Assembly: GCA_021399405.1 (NCBI GenBank)
Contig: JAAFKL010000090.1
Coordinates: forward strand, 1 to 64,000
Reading direction: 5' to 3'
Origin: Candidatus Heimdallarchaeota archaeon
GTDB taxonomy: Archaea > Asgardarchaeota > Heimdallarchaeia > Heimdallarchaeales > Kariarchaeaceae
Length of the DNA: 64,000 bases
The notes beneath the pieces are model-generated. The model was given only the letters and a program-made list of their open reading frames with translations. It ran no database searches and was not told the origin of the DNA. Of the stretch, positions 55,001 to 62,873 are shown piece after piece. Each line of letters begins with the position of its first letter. Within the stretch, counting starts at the first letter, position 1. Made by a program: the position numbers and the translations under genes.

Positions 55001-55082
55001 TATTAATAATGATGACCGGTTTACATATGTAACATTGGAGGATGAAAAAATACCGATCCTCGAAATAAAAAATGGTGTTTAA
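52038..55082 (+). CDS. Tandem CheW-domain scaffold protein (about six CheW-like units)
   Basis: 1014 residues from ATT at 52038 (999 from the ATG at 52083). Approximate units: A1 4-165, B1 195-350, A2 376-540, B2 563-710, C 735-865, D 905-1014. A1 and A2 match: IKFPEINLIMDIS with INFKQINILIDLS, MIIDFADFLG with LIIDLARYLG, YLTKEWKNS with YLRLGWKNS. B1 and B2 match: IICNVGNYQFSFS with LICNIEGSFFAIS, PDWVKGAIDHQND with PLWMKGVMDYQNK. C and D are degenerate. No kinase or receiver part. Probably a large adaptor joining several CheA or receptors. The 15 upstream residues complete strand 1 of A1, which supports the ATT start. cheY2's GGAG overlaps the end. Confidence 0.82.
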   Translation: MTNYATIKFPEINLIMDISDKCALYPFASINSRKEVLLSYVDYVRGICDLDRAVCMIIDFADFLGTTPVLNEEDLMILRVTVKKGDFALIIPSPKMIRDDLQFEESNGKIKSSDSKITLISSNYVIINNEVYLKIDVEQLSTYIAFELSKYLTKEWKNSTQNLSFDNKDNLAKIVEQSFITKKMENSIVENNYTRNNIIICNVGNYQFSFSEKYLSEIKYFNQILTSIPDTPDWVKGAIDHQNDSLPLVDLADWLGINSNESNNKLLVIIERDKSTKFGFLCDSVTNIEKPENHPIQHFESLNIEGLPFRNIVYSEKKFIFSLNIDTLASSISSGATLNFMQEWDSWKPFLHRNNKEVIDGLKAISGEYDNLELQEEFVEINFKQINILIDLSENLTFFTNQSGRKFNKFPHYCDGLVELGGTHTLIIDLARYLGINEDQIDEYLLIKLIDKNVSIALKVPIPRVGRYNIDSKSTIILDNNTQSLRIPSTQYYIIEDKVYLKFDRETLFEFLENELQDYLRLGWKNSLPNWDLLNPDKLVKIDQIKTKITNYSPKVVVSNLSSSNNYLICNIEGSFFAISEDDIIQVISTEIKVTKVPGSPLWMKGVMDYQNKDVVILDLSKLLQLQTKDKSKPVIVVASTTTGPIAFQCNSVYHLSNQSMVSIKKNELISSNLPYTNVYNVEGRIIYQLNVDYLQKSIAERKDTLIQNEWLNLLSVSEEDYRKNLSTVEKNQIYRNNSIRAKIGNDNFTVPLDDIVTIRSVVDQERITSDGLNLSAYSNTWIPSIRICDQFGSEGQHKISLILKCEDFVFELQVDELQLTELGQKLIDASTWDALIGGNSPIGLKTPFQTKDGLAFGLDLNDLLLKSYTSILKGEDTLTNFIDGLSLDPPEFIEESTLLSKQITNIWDEDAELYLIIIDTSENTKSALNTELISKISLETDPNIELFPWENNKSESHFYITTTLIGQHQKALQIPANCFLVGVSRESINNDDRFTYVTLEDEKIPILEIKNGV

Positions 55083-55095
55083 GGAGAAAACAAAC

Positions 55096-55461
55096 ATGGC
55101 AAAAATAATGATAGTTGATGACTCAAATTACCTTCGTGCTACCCTTCGAGCTGCTTTTGAAAAAGCAGGGTATGAAGTTGTTGCAGAAGCAAGTAACGGA
55201 GATGAAGCAGTTGAAACCTATGCAAAAGTACGTCCAGATGTTGTAACTATGGATATAGTTATGCCAAAGACAAATGGTTTGCAAGCGATTTCTAAAATAA
55301 TGCAATTCGACAGTGATGCTCGAATTGTAGTGATTACAGCTTTAGGACATGAACCAATGGTTCGCAAAGCATTAAGTTTCGGAGCACTTAACTTCGTGAT
55401 AAAGCCTGCTGATACAGATGAAGTCTTGCAAGCAGTTGATAGCGTAGTAAGTGGGATGTAA
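55096..55461 (+). CDS. cheY: Chemotaxis response regulator CheY (second copy)
   Basis: 121 residues, complete receiver: Asp8-Asp9 (IVDDSNYLR), Asp53 (TMDIVMP), Thr81 (VITAL), Lys103 (VIKPAD). It is very similar in plan to the copy at 42855. AAGGAG (55081-55086) gives 9 bases of spacing to the ATG at 55096, so the ATG at 55072 is not the start. It sits directly before cheA and is its natural substrate. Confidence 0.95.
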   Translation: MAKIMIVDDSNYLRATLRAAFEKAGYEVVAEASNGDEAVETYAKVRPDVVTMDIVMPKTNGLQAISKIMQFDSDARIVVITALGHEPMVRKALSFGALNFVIKPADTDEVLQAVDSVVSGM

Positions 55462-55465
55462 TTAG

Positions 55466-57277
55466 ATGTCTGTAGAAGAAATCAGATGGAGTCCATGGTT
55501 AGATGATATGGAAAGGATCATCGAATCAATGGAAAAAGGAGTTGATCTTCTAAATTCAGATCTAGGAAGCTCTGAAGGTATTGAACTTGTTAAAATGGAG
55601 CTTCATAGTGTAAAAGGGTTATACGATTCAGTAGGATTAAAAACTAGTACTCAAACAATATTTGAATTAGAAGAGAATGTTCATCAATCAAAGGATACAC
55701 TTTCTGAAGATCTTGTAAATATGTTATCAAAAGCTCTACTTAAAATAAAAGAGTTAACACAGCTGATTACAAAGGCTAAACCTTCTCCAGATCAAATCTC
55801 CGATATTGATAAAAAAATTGGTTTCGAAGCAATTTTAGTAAAATTTGTCAGCGATTACTCAGTTGAAATCGAAATTGACGGAGACAGATCTTTAAGATCC
55901 GCAAGAGCACTTGGAGTTTATAACACAGTCAAACGTTATGCCATAATCAAATCTAGTGATCCCCCAGAAGAAGATCTTTATCTAGATGCTAAATTTGACA
56001 CCCTTACTATTGTTGTCTCAACAAGAGATGAAATCGAAGATATCAAAGAGAAAATCCAGAAATTACCAAACGTTGAAAGTGTTGAAATTAATAAAATTAA
56101 AGAAAAAACTAGAGACAATACAAACGAGTTTGATGTTTTAGCTGATTTAACTATCAGGGTGCCATTATCCAATATAAGAGCAATTGAGAATAGTTTAGCA
56201 GTTCTTTCTATCCATTTTGAATCACTAAAATCAGAAGTCCAATCTAAAGTTGGACTAGAAGAGCTAACTGGTATCGATAACACAATTGAAAGGATCCAAA
56301 ATGATCTCAAAAAAGTCAGAAAGGTTCCTTTAGACAGTATTACTACAACCTTTCCTTCTATGGTTAAAAGATTAGCTAAACAGGAAGGTAAACAAATCGA
56401 ATTCCTAATTCAAGGGCGATTTGTTACCCTGGATCGTTCATTAGCAAACCATTTAATTGATCCATTAACTCAAATTATTAGAAATGCCATTTCTCATGGT
56501 ATTGAACTACCAACTGAAAGAAGAACAGCTAAAAAAGATGTTATGGGAAAAATTTCTGTAGAAGCATTTTTTGATCGTAATAAAATCCAAATTAAGATTA
56601 TTGACGATGGTGTTGGTCTTGATAAAGAGGCTATCGTAAAAAAGGCAAAAGCTCTCAATATTAAACTTTCCTCAAAAGCAACCGATGATGAAATTTATCA
56701 ATTAATATTTCAAAGTGGTTTTTCTCTTTCAGAAGGGTCCACTAAATTATCAGGAAGGGGATTAGGTTTATCATCAGCTAGAGAGAGGATAAATCAAATT
56801 GGTGGAAGCTTGACAGTAAGTCCAAATGAAAATGGTGGAACAAAATTTATTCTAGAGTTTTCTGATCCGGATGCATTAACAAGGAATTTGATTTTTAAAA
56901 TAAATAATGAATCATTTGCTATTCCCACTTCTGAGGTTGAGAAAGTTTTGATAGTTAGTGAAAATGAATTAAATATCGAATCAGATGTAAAAGCTACATT
57001 TTCATACGAAGACAAAGTACTTCCAGTTACTATTATGCGACACCTAATATCGAATGATAAAAGTAACGGTAATTCATTAAAGCAGAATGAAATTCTCTTA
57101 ATGTGCAGAGGGAGACAAAATCTAATTGGTTTACTAGTTGATTCTTTAGTTGATGAAAGACTAGTGAACATCAAACCATTAAATCCATTATTGCAAGATT
57201 ATGAACTGTTTAATGGTACTTTAGCTGGTAGAGAACGTGAAGTAATTCTCGTTGTGAATCCGGCAGCAATTTTATAG
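55466..57277 (+). CDS. cheA: Chemotaxis histidine kinase CheA
   Basis: 603 residues. N-terminal HPt domain with phospho-His47 (ELHSVKGLYDS), a middle region (~120-265) with a ferredoxin-like unit that may be a CheY-binding P2 domain, the dimer helices, then the ATPase (IRNAISHGIELPTERR, IIDDGVGLDKEAI, LSGRGLGLSSARERI) and a C-terminal CheW-like domain (~470-603, starting LTRNLIFKINNESFAIP). It phosphorylates the two CheY and CheB. The gene starts 4 bases after cheY2. Confidence 0.95.
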   Translation: MSVEEIRWSPWLDDMERIIESMEKGVDLLNSDLGSSEGIELVKMELHSVKGLYDSVGLKTSTQTIFELEENVHQSKDTLSEDLVNMLSKALLKIKELTQLITKAKPSPDQISDIDKKIGFEAILVKFVSDYSVEIEIDGDRSLRSARALGVYNTVKRYAIIKSSDPPEEDLYLDAKFDTLTIVVSTRDEIEDIKEKIQKLPNVESVEINKIKEKTRDNTNEFDVLADLTIRVPLSNIRAIENSLAVLSIHFESLKSEVQSKVGLEELTGIDNTIERIQNDLKKVRKVPLDSITTTFPSMVKRLAKQEGKQIEFLIQGRFVTLDRSLANHLIDPLTQIIRNAISHGIELPTERRTAKKDVMGKISVEAFFDRNKIQIKIIDDGVGLDKEAIVKKAKALNIKLSSKATDDEIYQLIFQSGFSLSEGSTKLSGRGLGLSSARERINQIGGSLTVSPNENGGTKFILEFSDPDALTRNLIFKINNESFAIPTSEVEKVLIVSENELNIESDVKATFSYEDKVLPVTIMRHLISNDKSNGNSLKQNEILLMCRGRQNLIGLLVDSLVDERLVNIKPLNPLLQDYELFNGTLAGREREVILVVNPAAIL

Positions 57278-57287
57278 GGGAATGAAT

Positions 57288-57905
57288 ATGACAGAGAACC
57301 AAATTTTTACACAATCAGAGATAGAAGCGTTTATGGAACTAGGAAATGTGGGTGCAGGTCATGCTGCAATTGCATTATCTAAATTTTTCAGCAAAGAAGT
57401 TGATATGAGTGTACCATTTGTAATAACTGGTAATGCTGAACAAATAATTAAGGAGATAAAAATGGAAAATGAAGAGATCATTGGCTTTACAACAACTGAA
57501 GTGGTAGATCCACTTCGGTATAAATTATCTGTATTATTCAAAGAAAGTATTATTTTATCCCTTTTGCAAATGTTATCGTCTACTAACCGTTCAAAAATCG
57601 AACAAGAAAATGATTTAAGCGATATGCAGCAATCATTGATTCAAGAGATTGGATCTACAATTATATTGAGATATGTGGCAGCATTGAATAAAATGTTAAA
57701 AGTTGAATCCATGCCGGCATTAGCACCAAAATTTAGATTACAAACCGCAAAGGATGCAGTTGAAGCATCAGGATATAGTGAAAATGATGACTTGATATTT
57801 ATTCAATTAGATTTATTTACTGACGAGCTCAAATTTGAGTGCCACCTACTAATTCAACCCCATACAAGTTCAATCGATGGGTATCGAAAAGCGTTCTTCT
57901 TATAA
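57288..57905 (+). CDS. cheC: CheY-P phosphatase CheC
   Basis: 205 residues. The first active-site helix is FMELGNVGAGHAAIALSKFF with Glu17 and Asn20. The second is LIQEIGSTIILRYV, with Glu120 kept but Ser123 where active sites have Asn; so one site may be weak or lost. CheC removes phosphate from CheY and interacts with CheD. AGGGG lies 7 bases before the ATG at 57288, so this start is preferred to the ATG at 57282. It is the last gene of the rightward che operon, ten bases after cheA. Confidence 0.93.
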   Translation: MTENQIFTQSEIEAFMELGNVGAGHAAIALSKFFSKEVDMSVPFVITGNAEQIIKEIKMENEEIIGFTTTEVVDPLRYKLSVLFKESIILSLLQMLSSTNRSKIEQENDLSDMQQSLIQEIGSTIILRYVAALNKMLKVESMPALAPKFRLQTAKDAVEASGYSENDDLIFIQLDLFTDELKFECHLLIQPHTSSIDGYRKAFFL

Positions 57906-57962
57906 TTTAAAAAACAGATAATTATTACTACTTAATTCATAATTTTTAATAACAATTATTTT

Positions 57963-58862
57963 TTATACATTCACGATTCCAGGTCGATCAATAACAATTA
58001 GCCCTTCCTTTTCAAGAATTAAAAATATATATATCAAGTATTCTAAGTCATAGTCATGAGTCTTGATATATTCAAGTAGAGGGACAGATGGGTGTAATTC
58101 TAACAATGCCACAAGCTCCATAAATAAAGATGTATCAATATCAGGTATTTTTTCAGATAGATTTAATGCAATCTCATCAAACCGGTTGGGATCATCAGTT
58201 GCTTTGAAATATATCTCATGAGATGCCAATATTGTTCGGAGTAAGAGAATATCAGAATTTGTTGGTGCTTGGTCATGTAAATTCAGTACATATCTCAAGG
58301 TTTCAATAACAAATCCAAACCGTGTTGGAGGAAGACATTCTAATGAATTTATAAGAATATACAACCATTTTTCAAGATTGGCAGAGTAAATAATATCAGA
58401 TTCATAAAATGATAATACCAAACCCCCTAAATCGGATGTGATAATTTGAATTGGAAGCTCGGTATCTGGATTTTCAACACCAAAATTCATTCTTGTTGTT
58501 AGCCATTTATCTATAATAATCGCTCTAAAGGAAATTTGTGGATTAACACCAGAAACATACAAATTCTTCAAATTTGGTAAATTTTTCAAAGAACCGTTAA
58601 TCCCAGGAATTGAAAATTTTGGTGGTTCTCGAACCGGTTCTAACTCCTGGATCTCGAAAGTTCTAACATCAAAATTAGTGTCAACTCTCAGATTGTTTAC
58701 TCCAGTAATTCTATCTTTACAATGATGTATGTCTGAATATATGGCTAATCCGTTTCTACTTTTGCCAATATTATTGAAATGCCTTGTGGAGTCAATTTTA
58801 AAATTACGAGTTGTTTGACATTTTTCGCAAAAATATTGCGTAATTTGAACTGTTTCGCCCAT
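57963..58862 (-). CDS. Zinc-finger protein beside cheC/cheB, unknown function
   Basis: 299 residues. The N-terminus has YFCEKCQTTRNFKID and later DIHHCKDRITGVNNLRVDTN, giving a Cys-x-x-Cys...His-His-Cys zinc site; the same plan occurs at the start of the 61305-62078 protein. Residues ~110-190 are alpha/beta (FRAIIIDKWLTTRMNF, IITSDLGGLVLSFY), perhaps a profilin-like domain, and the rest is helical. It is transcribed opposite to the che operon and in line with cheB. Its place suggests a partner of the system. Confidence 0.6.
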   Translation of the reverse strand: MGETVQITQYFCEKCQTTRNFKIDSTRHFNNIGKSRNGLAIYSDIHHCKDRITGVNNLRVDTNFDVRTFEIQELEPVREPPKFSIPGINGSLKNLPNLKNLYVSGVNPQISFRAIIIDKWLTTRMNFGVENPDTELPIQIITSDLGGLVLSFYESDIIYSANLEKWLYILINSLECLPPTRFGFVIETLRYVLNLHDQAPTNSDILLLRTILASHEIYFKATDDPNRFDEIALNLSEKIPDIDTSLFMELVALLELHPSVPLLEYIKTHDYDLEYLIYIFLILEKEGLIVIDRPGIVNV

Positions 58863-58949
58863 TTCATTGTATAATAATGGCCATCTTAAATATAAATATT
58901 TCCGTGTAATCCTCTACAGATTTAGTATTATCAAGAATAAGTTGCATGT

Positions 58950-60092
58950 CTACTTTTTGAGCGTAATACCAATAGTTGGAGCAATTCGATCCATACCAAG
59001 AATTTCATCAGCTAATCCTGCATCTATCACTGCTTTATTCATCCCATAAATAATTGAATCTTCTTCATTTAGTGCAAAAACTTTCCCATTTTGTTTCTTA
59101 ACAATTCTACATCCTTCCCTGCCATCAGATCCCATTCCGGTGAGAATTACGCCAATTACTCCTGGACCGTAACATCTTACTGCAGAAAATAAAGTGACAT
59201 CAACAGCTGGCTTTACAAAATTGACTTTCGCTCCTTCCGTAATCTTGATTTTTGTTACACCACTTAAATTATCCAATTCCATATGGTAACCACCCGGTGC
59301 TACATATACGTGTCCTGATTTTACAATATCACCTTCTTTCGCCATTTTAACATTCATTTTTGAAAAACTATTCATTCTTTCTGCAAAAGCATTTACAAAT
59401 CCACTTGGCATATGTTGGACAACTAAAACTGGAGGGAAATTAAGGGGGAAATGTGATATTATATAATTTAACATTTTTGGCCCTCCTGTACTTGCCCCAA
59501 TAACTATTACTTTCTTTTTATTATTCAAACGTGGATAAAAAGGAGGATTGTCTTTTACTGCTTGAATTTTTGGAGTTGATACAGATTCCCTAACTTGATG
59601 TAATTTTTTCTTGACTTTAATCTGTTTACTATTCAGTTTCGGTCTCTCATAATTAGTTTTGAAGTTGATAATTTGATCTATCTGGAATTGGAACCGACTA
59701 ACCTTTAATTTACTAAGTACATTTATTCGATGTTTAATTCTTGATGCAAATATAATTTCACTATTTTTTATTGTAAGCCCGATTGAGTCAACTATTCCAA
59801 AATCTAATGCTTTAGGGTAATCAACTTCGACTTGAATGTCTTCATCAACAACTATTAGAGCAGCTGTCGGCTTGTGCTTCATTAACTCCATTATAAATGA
59901 ATATCCAGACTGGTCATGAAGAACGTCACCAACAAGAACTAAATCAGGTAAAAGTTTCTTCACATGATCTAGAGCTTCACTTCCCTTTCTAAGATCACTA
60001 ATTACTTTGTAATCATTGTTTTTATTGATTACACTGATCATTGCTCCGCGTCGGGTATTCTTACCATCAACGACGACAATACGTATAGTCAA
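58950..60092 (-). CDS. cheB: Receptor methylesterase CheB with degenerate receiver domain
   Basis: 380 residues. The start is TTG at 60092; the frame upstream would add a hydrophobic stretch foreign to CheB. Receiver domain 1-115 keeps Asp9 and the phospho-acceptor Asp56 (VLVGDVLHDQSG), but the second acid is Gly10, and the usual Thr/Ser and Lys-Pro cannot be found (VVDED, then IVDSIGL). A 60-residue basic linker follows. The esterase domain is complete: Ser201 in IGASTGGP, His227 in VVQHMPSG, Asp323 in LTGMGSDGR. It removes methyl groups placed by CheR. Control by phosphorylation may be changed. Confidence 0.93.
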   Translation of the reverse strand: MTIRIVVVDGKNTRRGAMISVINKNNDYKVISDLRKGSEALDHVKKLLPDLVLVGDVLHDQSGYSFIMELMKHKPTAALIVVDEDIQVEVDYPKALDFGIVDSIGLTIKNSEIIFASRIKHRINVLSKLKVSRFQFQIDQIINFKTNYERPKLNSKQIKVKKKLHQVRESVSTPKIQAVKDNPPFYPRLNNKKKVIVIGASTGGPKMLNYIISHFPLNFPPVLVVQHMPSGFVNAFAERMNSFSKMNVKMAKEGDIVKSGHVYVAPGGYHMELDNLSGVTKIKITEGAKVNFVKPAVDVTLFSAVRCYGPGVIGVILTGMGSDGREGCRIVKKQNGKVFALNEEDSIIYGMNKAVIDAGLADEILGMDRIAPTIGITLKK

Positions 60093-60319
60093 GTACCCAA
60101 CTATAACTGGTTCAACGATTAAAAGGATTATCAATAGTATCAATTTATTTGAATGTAATTATTTTTCAAACTAACAACTTACAGCACTTGATACTGTAAT
60201 AATCTTAATAATTAGGAGATATACTAATCCCTAATTTTCCAATATTTTTAACTAAGGAAATGCTAGCCAAGAAGAAACATATATAAGTAGTGAGGCCATA
60301 ACTGTTAGTCGAATCTTTT

Positions 60320-60324
60320 AGGAG
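60320..60324 (+). promoter_or_regulatory. Ribosome binding site that points to an ATT start
   Basis: AGGAG with GGAG at 60321-60324, 9 bases before ATT at 60334. There is no ATG, GTG or TTG in this frame before the TTG at 60388, which is 63 bases away. Confidence 0.5.
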
Positions 60325-60333
60325 TTGTAGATA

Positions 60334-60906
60334 ATTATTTCCCAAGAAGTTGAAGAATCAGCCGATTATACATCTATTTCAGACTGTTTGGCGCAAGTAT
60401 ATGTGATTCACCAAACTGGATTAGTAATACTCTCTCGAAAATATACTTCTGGTTGTGTAAGTAGTGATCCACAATTAATTGGTGGTTTTCTTGCAGCACT
60501 TCTCACGTTTGCTAGGGTTTCGAAGAATGAAGTTGAATCTTGTCAATGGGAAGATGATGGTAAGCACCAATTGAAGGATATTGGCATGAGCTGTAGTCGT
60601 TGGTTCATTAAAACAGTTGAAGAATACACTATTGCTGTTCTGGTACAGTATCATTCACCTTTATTAGTAGAGCAAAGATTTGATTTAATAAATACAATTT
60701 GTGATCAGATACTTTCCACATTCTTGATTTTTCAAATGTTTGATGTTAATGTTGAAGAAAATATTGGGTATGTAAAAGATTATTCGGATGATTTCGGGAA
60801 TACAATTGACAATATTGCATTTGAACAAATAAGAGAATTTATGGGAGACAGGCTGAAATTTGAGGTGGGAGGTCAGCTGGAAGTTTTCCAGCATACAACT
60901 CCATGA
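60334..60906 (+). CDS. Roadblock/longin-like protein (paralog 2 of 3), apparent ATT start
   Basis: 190 residues from ATT at 60334 (172 from TTG at 60388). AQVYVIHQTGLVILSRKY, then DPQLIGGFLAALLTFARV, IGMSCSRWFIKT, YTIAVLVQYHSPLL and DYSDDFGNTIDNIAFEQI give the same layout as the 41835 and 62874 genes. The paralogs have 16-20 residues before the first strand, and only an upstream start gives this gene the same (EVEESADYTSISDCL). These domains usually bind small GTPases or each other. Divergent from cheB. Confidence 0.75.
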   Translation: MISQEVEESADYTSISDCLAQVYVIHQTGLVILSRKYTSGCVSSDPQLIGGFLAALLTFARVSKNEVESCQWEDDGKHQLKDIGMSCSRWFIKTVEEYTIAVLVQYHSPLLVEQRFDLINTICDQILSTFLIFQMFDVNVEENIGYVKDYSDDFGNTIDNIAFEQIREFMGDRLKFEVGGQLEVFQHTTP

Positions 60907-61304
60907 AATTAATACAATAATTTTAAATCCGTTCATGATAATTGTGAAAAGCATTTCAAATTACGATCCAAAAGTCGACTGTGATATAAAAATATTCGCT
61001 ATATCGCTTCAGCAAGAGCTCTTTCATCAAAGACGCAAATAAGTATACCTTTTAGATTGTACCTTTCGATCGGATTTTTCCTTTAAACTCAGTGTGTCAC
61101 AATTCACTTGAAAAATTAATGAGAGTTTTTGGATACCCATTATTCAGTCGATCTTACTCTGGTCAATCTCTGATGAATATTTATTCCTATCGAGAATCAG
61201 TTATTCCTTAAAAAATTTTTCAAAACATCAAAAATATAAAAATGAGGAAGTAATCATCCAAATTGGTTCTTCATCCTATGAAAAGTACCTCCATTTCTAA
61301 TTTA
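60907..61304. other. Intergenic stretch, about 400 bases, no gene seen
   Basis: Between two convergent genes. AT-rich, with stops in all frames and short A/T runs that could serve as terminators for both sides; no repeat or RNA-like fold stands out. Confidence 0.45.
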
Positions 61305-62078
61305 TCACTGAAGAGGTGCATTTGGGTTTTCCTGCTCAAAATTTAAAACATTTGCGAAAACGAATTCAAACATATTAATCATAGTTTGATTATTCAGAAC
61401 ATCAATAAAGTAGGGTTTTCCTTTTGCCTTAAAAATAGACGAAAAAGCAGCCTCATAACCTTCATAACTTTCTTTTTCCAATAAAACTACACACCAATCA
61501 AACAAATCTAAAGTGGTGATAATTTCTGCAGGATCTTTTTTCACATCAGATATGTCTAGTATTACCCCTTTGAGTGAATCTTTTAGTAAAGTATCTTCTA
61601 AAAGTGATGTTCCGACAGACATTTGAATCTTTTCACTATACAATCTGGTAGTTCCTTGCAGTGTGGAGGCAACGATCTGATCCGATCCTTTGTAGCTATG
61701 AATAGCTGTTACAAACAGTTGCGAAATCAATTTTTGAAAAAAGTTAACCAATTGTGGATTTGTTGTAAATACATCAATGTAAAGTGGTCTATGTGATTGA
61801 TTCATATAAAAATAAAATCCTTGAGCAATATCTTCAATTAATGTCTCGATTCGTGTAAAATGGATATCAACAATTTGTACAGTCCTTACTGCACCGTTAT
61901 AATCGATATCGGCAATCACGACGTGATCACCATGGTTAAGACTTTTTTTAACCAGACCAGACCCCACTGAAGGAACATCCAGGTTACTTTGATTGCTTGT
62001 TGGTAAATATATTTCATACCAAGCAGTATCGGCACAACGATCACAATGAAGTTGTACCTTCATCAGTGTACTAGACAT
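61305..62078 (-). CDS. Zinc-finger protein with alpha/beta domain, related to the 57963 protein
   Basis: 257 residues. The N-terminus QLHCDRCADTAWYEIYLP with later NHGDHVVIADIDYNGAVRTV matches the start of the 57963-58862 protein (YFCEKCQTTRNFKID; HHCKDRITGVNNLRVDTN; DVRTFEI). The second Cys pair is missing here (HGDH), so the metal site may be different. The middle (TRIETLIEDIAQGFYFYMNQ, LYIDVFTTNPQLVNFF) and end (GVILDISDVKKDP, WCVVLLEKES, PYFIDVLNNQ) look alpha/beta. No known family. It belongs with the genes around the che island. Confidence 0.55.
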   Translation of the reverse strand: MSSTLMKVQLHCDRCADTAWYEIYLPTSNQSNLDVPSVGSGLVKKSLNHGDHVVIADIDYNGAVRTVQIVDIHFTRIETLIEDIAQGFYFYMNQSHRPLYIDVFTTNPQLVNFFQKLISQLFVTAIHSYKGSDQIVASTLQGTTRLYSEKIQMSVGTSLLEDTLLKDSLKGVILDISDVKKDPAEIITTLDLFDWCVVLLEKESYEGYEAAFSSIFKAKGKPYFIDVLNNQTMINMFEFVFANVLNFEQENPNAPLQ

Positions 62079-62376
62079 GCCATAGTGTAAGCACCTTTTT
62101 AGATAAAAACATTACCATTAATTATCGATTTAGGAATCATTAATTTGCTCTAAATCCTAATATAATGTAGCTCAACTCATTGAGCATATATTGCATCCGA
62201 AGTCATTTTAGATTATGAAATGGTTATATTTGATCAGCATTTTGAGAAAGTCTCAACCAATAAGTTTTCAGTTTTATGAGAATGTTCGGATAAATCAATT
62301 AGGATTGTGATATCTTGTTAATTTGAATGGAAATTAATCGATTGACTCCAAGATTATAAATTACTTTATAGATTAA

Positions 62377-62736
62377 TTATTCATTACTAAAAGACAAAAT
62401 TGACAGTTGGTTGCCATCTGGATCATTGAAATTCGCTACAAATAAACCCTCTCCAATTTTTATTGCTTCCCGTACGAATGACACACCTCTCTGTTTTAGT
62501 AATTTGACACTCTCTTTTACTGAATCAACTTGAAATGAAATCTCAAATCTTTTGTCTGTTCCATTTGTTTGAGATCTCTCAATGAATCCAATTGTTGTTG
62601 ATCCATCCGGGAGGTATAATCTAGAAATTTCATCATCCGGATTTTTTAGATCTAATCCCAGAGTTTTATTGTAGAAATCCACTAATCTGTTTTTATTTTC
62701 AGTATACAGCATGATGTGAAAGAGATTTTTTATCAT
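62377..62736 (-). CDS. VOC-superfamily (glyoxalase/dioxygenase fold) protein
   Basis: 119 residues, one VOC unit: NLFHIMLYTENKNRLVDFYN opens the first half, FEISFQVDSVKESVKLLKQ the second, and FNDPDGNQLSILSFSNE ends it. The last Glu and early His positions typical of metal ligands are partly present (HIMLY, then DPDGN). Function as lyase, dioxygenase or binding protein cannot be chosen. ATG at 62736. Confidence 0.85.
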   Translation of the reverse strand: MIKNLFHIMLYTENKNRLVDFYNKTLGLDLKNPDDEISRLYLPDGSTTIGFIERSQTNGTDKRFEISFQVDSVKESVKLLKQRGVSFVREAIKIGEGLFVANFNDPDGNQLSILSFSNE

Positions 62737-62873
62737 GGATAATTACCAAATTAAATTGAAATTGGTAGATTAATTAGTTTATTATCTCTTTAAGCATTTC
62801 TTTACTATTTTATTGCTCCTTTGGGTCATTCGAAAAATGAAATAAGAGTTATTCGAATATGATTCAAAATCCA

